DNA of 64,000 nucleotides from Dillenia suffruticosa (taxonomy: Eukaryota > Streptophyta > Magnoliopsida > Dilleniales > Dilleniaceae): the NCBI GenBank assembly GCA_033439265.1, contig JAVTVX010000012.1, forward strand, positions 5,569,001-5,633,000, written 5' to 3'. This document shows positions 60,856 to 64,000 of the stretch, one piece after another; within the stretch, counting starts at the first letter, position 1; every line of letters begins with the position of its first letter. The position numbers and the translations under genes are program-made. A model generated the notes under the pieces. The model was not told the DNA's origin and ran no database searches. It was given only the letters and a program-made list of their open reading frames with translations.

Positions 60856-61646
60856 TATACACTATTTATTGCAACTACTTTTAAAATTCGATGTATATCA
60901 TATTCCCTTTTTTCATTTTTTAAAAATAGAGAATGTCAATGGAGTGTTGGGACTAAAAGCAATGACAAAAAGATCAAGTTCAATTGAAAAAAAAAATCAA
61001 AATATGATTTGAAATTATTTTGGAATAAAATATAATATATCATAAAATTAATTTCTATTTTCCAGATCGATGGCATTTTAACTCTTGAATGTTCAAAACT
61101 CCTAATGGTAAAATCTCTACATCATTCCATTCATCCCTTCCCTAATCATAAAATCTCCATAGCTGAGACCTCCCACTTACTAAGTGGGTGTGCCAACCAA
61201 GTGAGCTCTAAAAGCTATACATTGTTAATCGCAATCATTTTTAGATATTGACATATATCAAATTCATTTTTTCATTTTTATAAAATTGAGAATTTTAATG
61301 GAGTGTCAAAGCCAAAATATGATTTTAAATTATCTAAAAATAAAATATAACACATCATAATATTAATTTATATGTTCTAGATTGATGGCATTTAAAACTC
61401 ATTGATGGGCATATATCAAATTCCCTTTTTCATTTTTATGAAATCGAGAATTTTAATGGAGTGTCACAGCCAAAATATGATTTTAAATTATTTTAAAATA
61501 AAGTATAACATGTCATAATATTAATTTATAATTTCTAGATCGGCCGCATTTTAAACTAATAAATGGTATGAGGGAATTTTAAATTCACTAAGTCTAAGTA
61601 TTCAAAATCTCTATTCCATTCTACTCATCCCTCACCCTAGAACTAT

Positions 61647-61719
61647 GCTTTCATTGAGAGTCGAACTCAAGACCTCCCGCTTCTTAAACTGGTGCTCTAA
61701 CTAACTGAGCTATGAAAGC
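61647..61719 (-). pseudogene. tRNA-Thr pseudogene, four differences from the intact copy
   Basis: T arm and acceptor consensus; anticodon reads AAG, with one anticodon-stem and one D-loop change. Confidence 0.87.
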
Positions 61720-61791
61720 CATTCAATGAGAGTCAAACTCAAGACCTCCCACTTACTAAACATGTGCTCAAACCTACTGAGCTACGAAAGC
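61720..61791 (-). pseudogene. tRNA-Thr pseudogene, dimer partner
   Basis: AGT anticodon kept; acceptor and D loop altered. Confidence 0.86.
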
Positions 61792-62005
61792 TCTATATTG
61801 TTCATCATAACAATTTTTAAATATTGGTGTAAATCAATTTTCTTTTCATTCAAAAATAGAATGTTAATGGAGTGTTGGCACTAAAAACAATAACAAAAAG
61901 TTCGATTTTAATCTTCTAATGCTTTCATTGAGAGTCCAACTGACAACGCAACCATTTTTATAATCCGACATACACCATAATCCTAAGATTTCCATAACAA
62001 ATTTT

Positions 62006-62078
62006 GCTTTCATTGAAAGTCAAACTCGAGACCTCCCGCTTACTAAATGGGTGCTCTAAACAATTGAGCTATGAAAGT
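62006..62078 (-). pseudogene. tRNA-Thr pseudogene, full length
   Basis: AGT anticodon kept; T arm and D loop changed; followed by the 62079-62106 deletion copy. Confidence 0.85.
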
Positions 62079-62317
62079 TGTTCATTGAGAGTCGAACTAT
62101 GAAAGCAATACATTGTTTGTCATAACAATTTTTAAATACCAGTGTATATCAAATTTTCTTTTTTCATTTTCAAAAAACCGAGAATCATAATGGATTGTTG
62201 GTGCTGAGAGTCAAACTAAACTATGAAAGCCAAACACTGCTCATCACAATAATTTTTAGATGCCGACATACTTCGAATTCATCCCTCCTTAATCTTAAGA
62301 TCTCTATAATTGATTAT

Positions 62318-62390
62318 GCTTTCATTGAGAGTTGGACTCAAGACCTCCCACGTACTAAAGAGGTACTCTAACCAACTGAGCTATACAAGC
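62318..62390 (-). pseudogene. tRNA-Thr pseudogene, full length
   Basis: AGT anticodon kept; anticodon-stem and acceptor mismatches. Confidence 0.85.
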
Positions 62391-62929
62391 TATACACTGT
62401 TCATTGCAAACACTTTTAAAAACCGGTGTACCTCAAATTCCACTTTTTCAATTTTAAAAAATAGAGAATGTTAGTGGAGTGTTGGTACTAAAAGCAATAA
62501 CAAAAAGATCAAGTTTAGTTGAAAAAAAATCAAAATTTGATTTGAAATTATTTTAAAACAAAATATAAAATATCGTGAAATTAATTTCTATTTTCTAGAT
62601 CGGTGGTATTTTAACTCTTGAGTGTTCAAAACTCCTAATCATAAAATCTCCACTTCATTCCACTCATCGCTTCCCTAATCATAAAATCTCCAAAGCTGAG
62701 ACCTCCTACTTACTAAGTGGGTGTGCTAACCAAGTGAGTTGTGAAAGCTATACATTGTTAATTGCAAACATTTTTAGATATCGGCATATATGAACATCCC
62801 TATTTTATTTTTATAATATCGAGAAATTTAATGGGGTGTCAAAGTAAAAATATGATTTTAAATTATTTTAAAATAAAATATAACATAACATAATATTAAT
62901 TTATATGTTCTAGATTGACGGCATTTTAA

Positions 62930-62999
62930 CCATTGAGAGTCGGACCCAAGACCTTCCACTTATTAAATAGGTGTTCTAACCAACTGAGCTATGAAAGCT
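62930..62999 (-). pseudogene. tRNA-Thr pseudogene, 3' acceptor lost
   Basis: Anticodon reads AAT; the acceptor 3' strand is missing, consistent with a recombination junction. Confidence 0.82.
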
Positions 63000-63550
63000 A
63001 TACATTGTTCATTGCAATCGCTTTTAAAAACAAGTGTATATCAAATTCCCTTTTTTCATTTTTAAAAGACAGAGAATGTTAGTGGAGCGTTGGTACTAAA
63101 GGCAATGACGAAGAGATCATGTTTAGTCGAAAAAAAATCAAAATATGATTTGAAATTAATTTAAAAGAAAATATAACATATCGTGAAATTAATTTCTATT
63201 TACTAGATCGACGGCATTTTAACTCTTGAGTGTTCAAAACTCCTAATTGTAAAACCTTTGTAGTAGAGACCTCCCACTTACTAAGTGCGTGTGCTAACCA
63301 AGTGAGCTGTGAATGCAATACTTTGTTAATTGCAACCATTTTTACATATTAGCGTATATCAAATTCCCTTTTTCACTTTTATGAAATCGAGAATTTTAAA
63401 GGAGCATAAGAGCCAAAATATGATTTTAAACTATTTTAAAATAAAATATAACATATCACCATATTAATTTATGGTTTCTAGATCAATTGCATTTTAAACT
63501 AATAAATGGTATGAGGGAATTTTAAATTCACTAAATCTGTGTGTTTGATA

Positions 63551-64000
63551 TGTAAGACCCCAATTAAATTAAAAAAAAATAATAATAATATTAGTGCTCA
63601 CCACTTGGCACATGCACACACCACACTTGTTGTTATGCACTTGACACATAACATGCATGTTGGGCCCCACAATCCACTTAGAGTTGTAAAGAGAGAGGAA
63701 GAGAGAGAGAGACCTACCTTCTTCCTAAAAACACATTTTCGGATTTCTCATTTCCTTTCCCAAAACCACCCCAAAACTCCATTAAAACACCTATCTAAGC
63801 TTGGATTCAACAATCTCCATCCAAGTATTGGGTGTCCCCAACATAAGGAAGTGTAGAAAAGAAGTGGAACAACCCTAGGACAAGCTGAAATCACTTGGAA
63901 AGTTAGGGGTTTGGATGAACAAGCATATAGGAGAGTAAAGTGGATTTTAAGCTTTCAAAGGCAAGTACTTTGCATGCACTTATTAAATTGATATCTAATC
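63551..64000 (+). mobile_element. Start of an LTR retrotransposon LTR, running out of the window
   Basis: TGTAAGACCCC is a common plant gypsy LTR start and marks an abrupt change from the tRNA-derived array. The segment has an AT microsatellite, a (GA)n patch near 63694 and no coding frame. The right end is not in the window. Confidence 0.5.

Larger units (their letters stand above)
53077..63540 (-). repeat. Tandem array of tRNA-Thr(AGU)-derived repeats in higher-order units
   Basis: About 50 sequences related to one 73-nt tRNA lie on the minus strand, embedded in conserved AT-rich spacers (GAGAATNTTAATGGAGTGT, AAAATATGATTT(G/A)AAATTA, TTTCTATTTTCTAGATCG). Composite units of about 1.1-1.5 kb recur seven to eight times. 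A typical unit holds a half copy, a head-to-tail dimer, a deletion copy and a single copy. Half copies: 53121-53168, 54641-54694, 55990-56042, 56926-56974, 57283-57334, 58371-58425, 59790-59842, 61160-61215, 62693-62748, 63264-63316. Short 5' halves: 53826-53853, 55355-55390, 56672-56704. Mini deletion copies: 55526-55559, 56842-56875, 57752-57779, 57881-57906, 59176-59203, 59303-59330, 60541-60569, 60669-60694, 62079-62106, 62203-62230. T-arm-only fragments: 58949-58978, 60323-60350, 61921-61949. Full-length copies are listed separately. Confidence 0.92.

Overview
The window is nuclear DNA of a flowering plant. The evidence is two intron-bearing plant genes with plant-type splice sites, Ty3/gypsy, Ty1/copia and CACTA (En/Spm) transposons of plant type, and an AT-rich background full of transposon debris. 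The species cannot be named from the sequence.

Layout. 1-12325: a head-to-tail LTR-retrotransposon array on the minus strand (partial LTR, internal, LTR, internal, LTR; period 5995 bp). Each internal region carries an intact gag ORF but only wrecked protease and reverse transcriptase. 12988-16268: a 5'-truncated copia element lying between two 60-bp direct repeats. 18000-22450: remnants of a minus-strand gene that looks like a pentatricopeptide-repeat (PPR) gene, with two CACTA elements (18295-19238 and 19517-21837) between its pieces. 22662-24863: a three-exon minus-strand gene for a DUF4228/PADRE-domain protein, apparently intact. 24864-32600: AT-rich DNA with further CACTA-type debris and a possible LTR fragment. 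32601-42744: a 10.1-kb CACTA element with both gene types of an autonomous element (TNP2-type transposase and Transposase_24/TNP1-type protein), both broken. 42745-48100: non-coding AT-rich DNA. 48868-52584: a three-exon plus-strand gene for a heptahelical PAQR/HHP membrane protein, intact. 53077-63540: a tandem array of about 50 tRNA-Thr(AGU)-derived sequences on the minus strand, in higher-order units of about 1.1-1.5 kb. Only the copy at 60408-60480 is a flawless tRNA. From 63551: the start of another LTR.

Only the PADRE gene, the HHP gene and the single intact tRNA look like working host genes. The most unusual structure is the tRNA-Thr array. It has recurrent dimers, recurrent 28-34 nt deletion copies and a CpG-loss pattern of decay that one copy has escaped.
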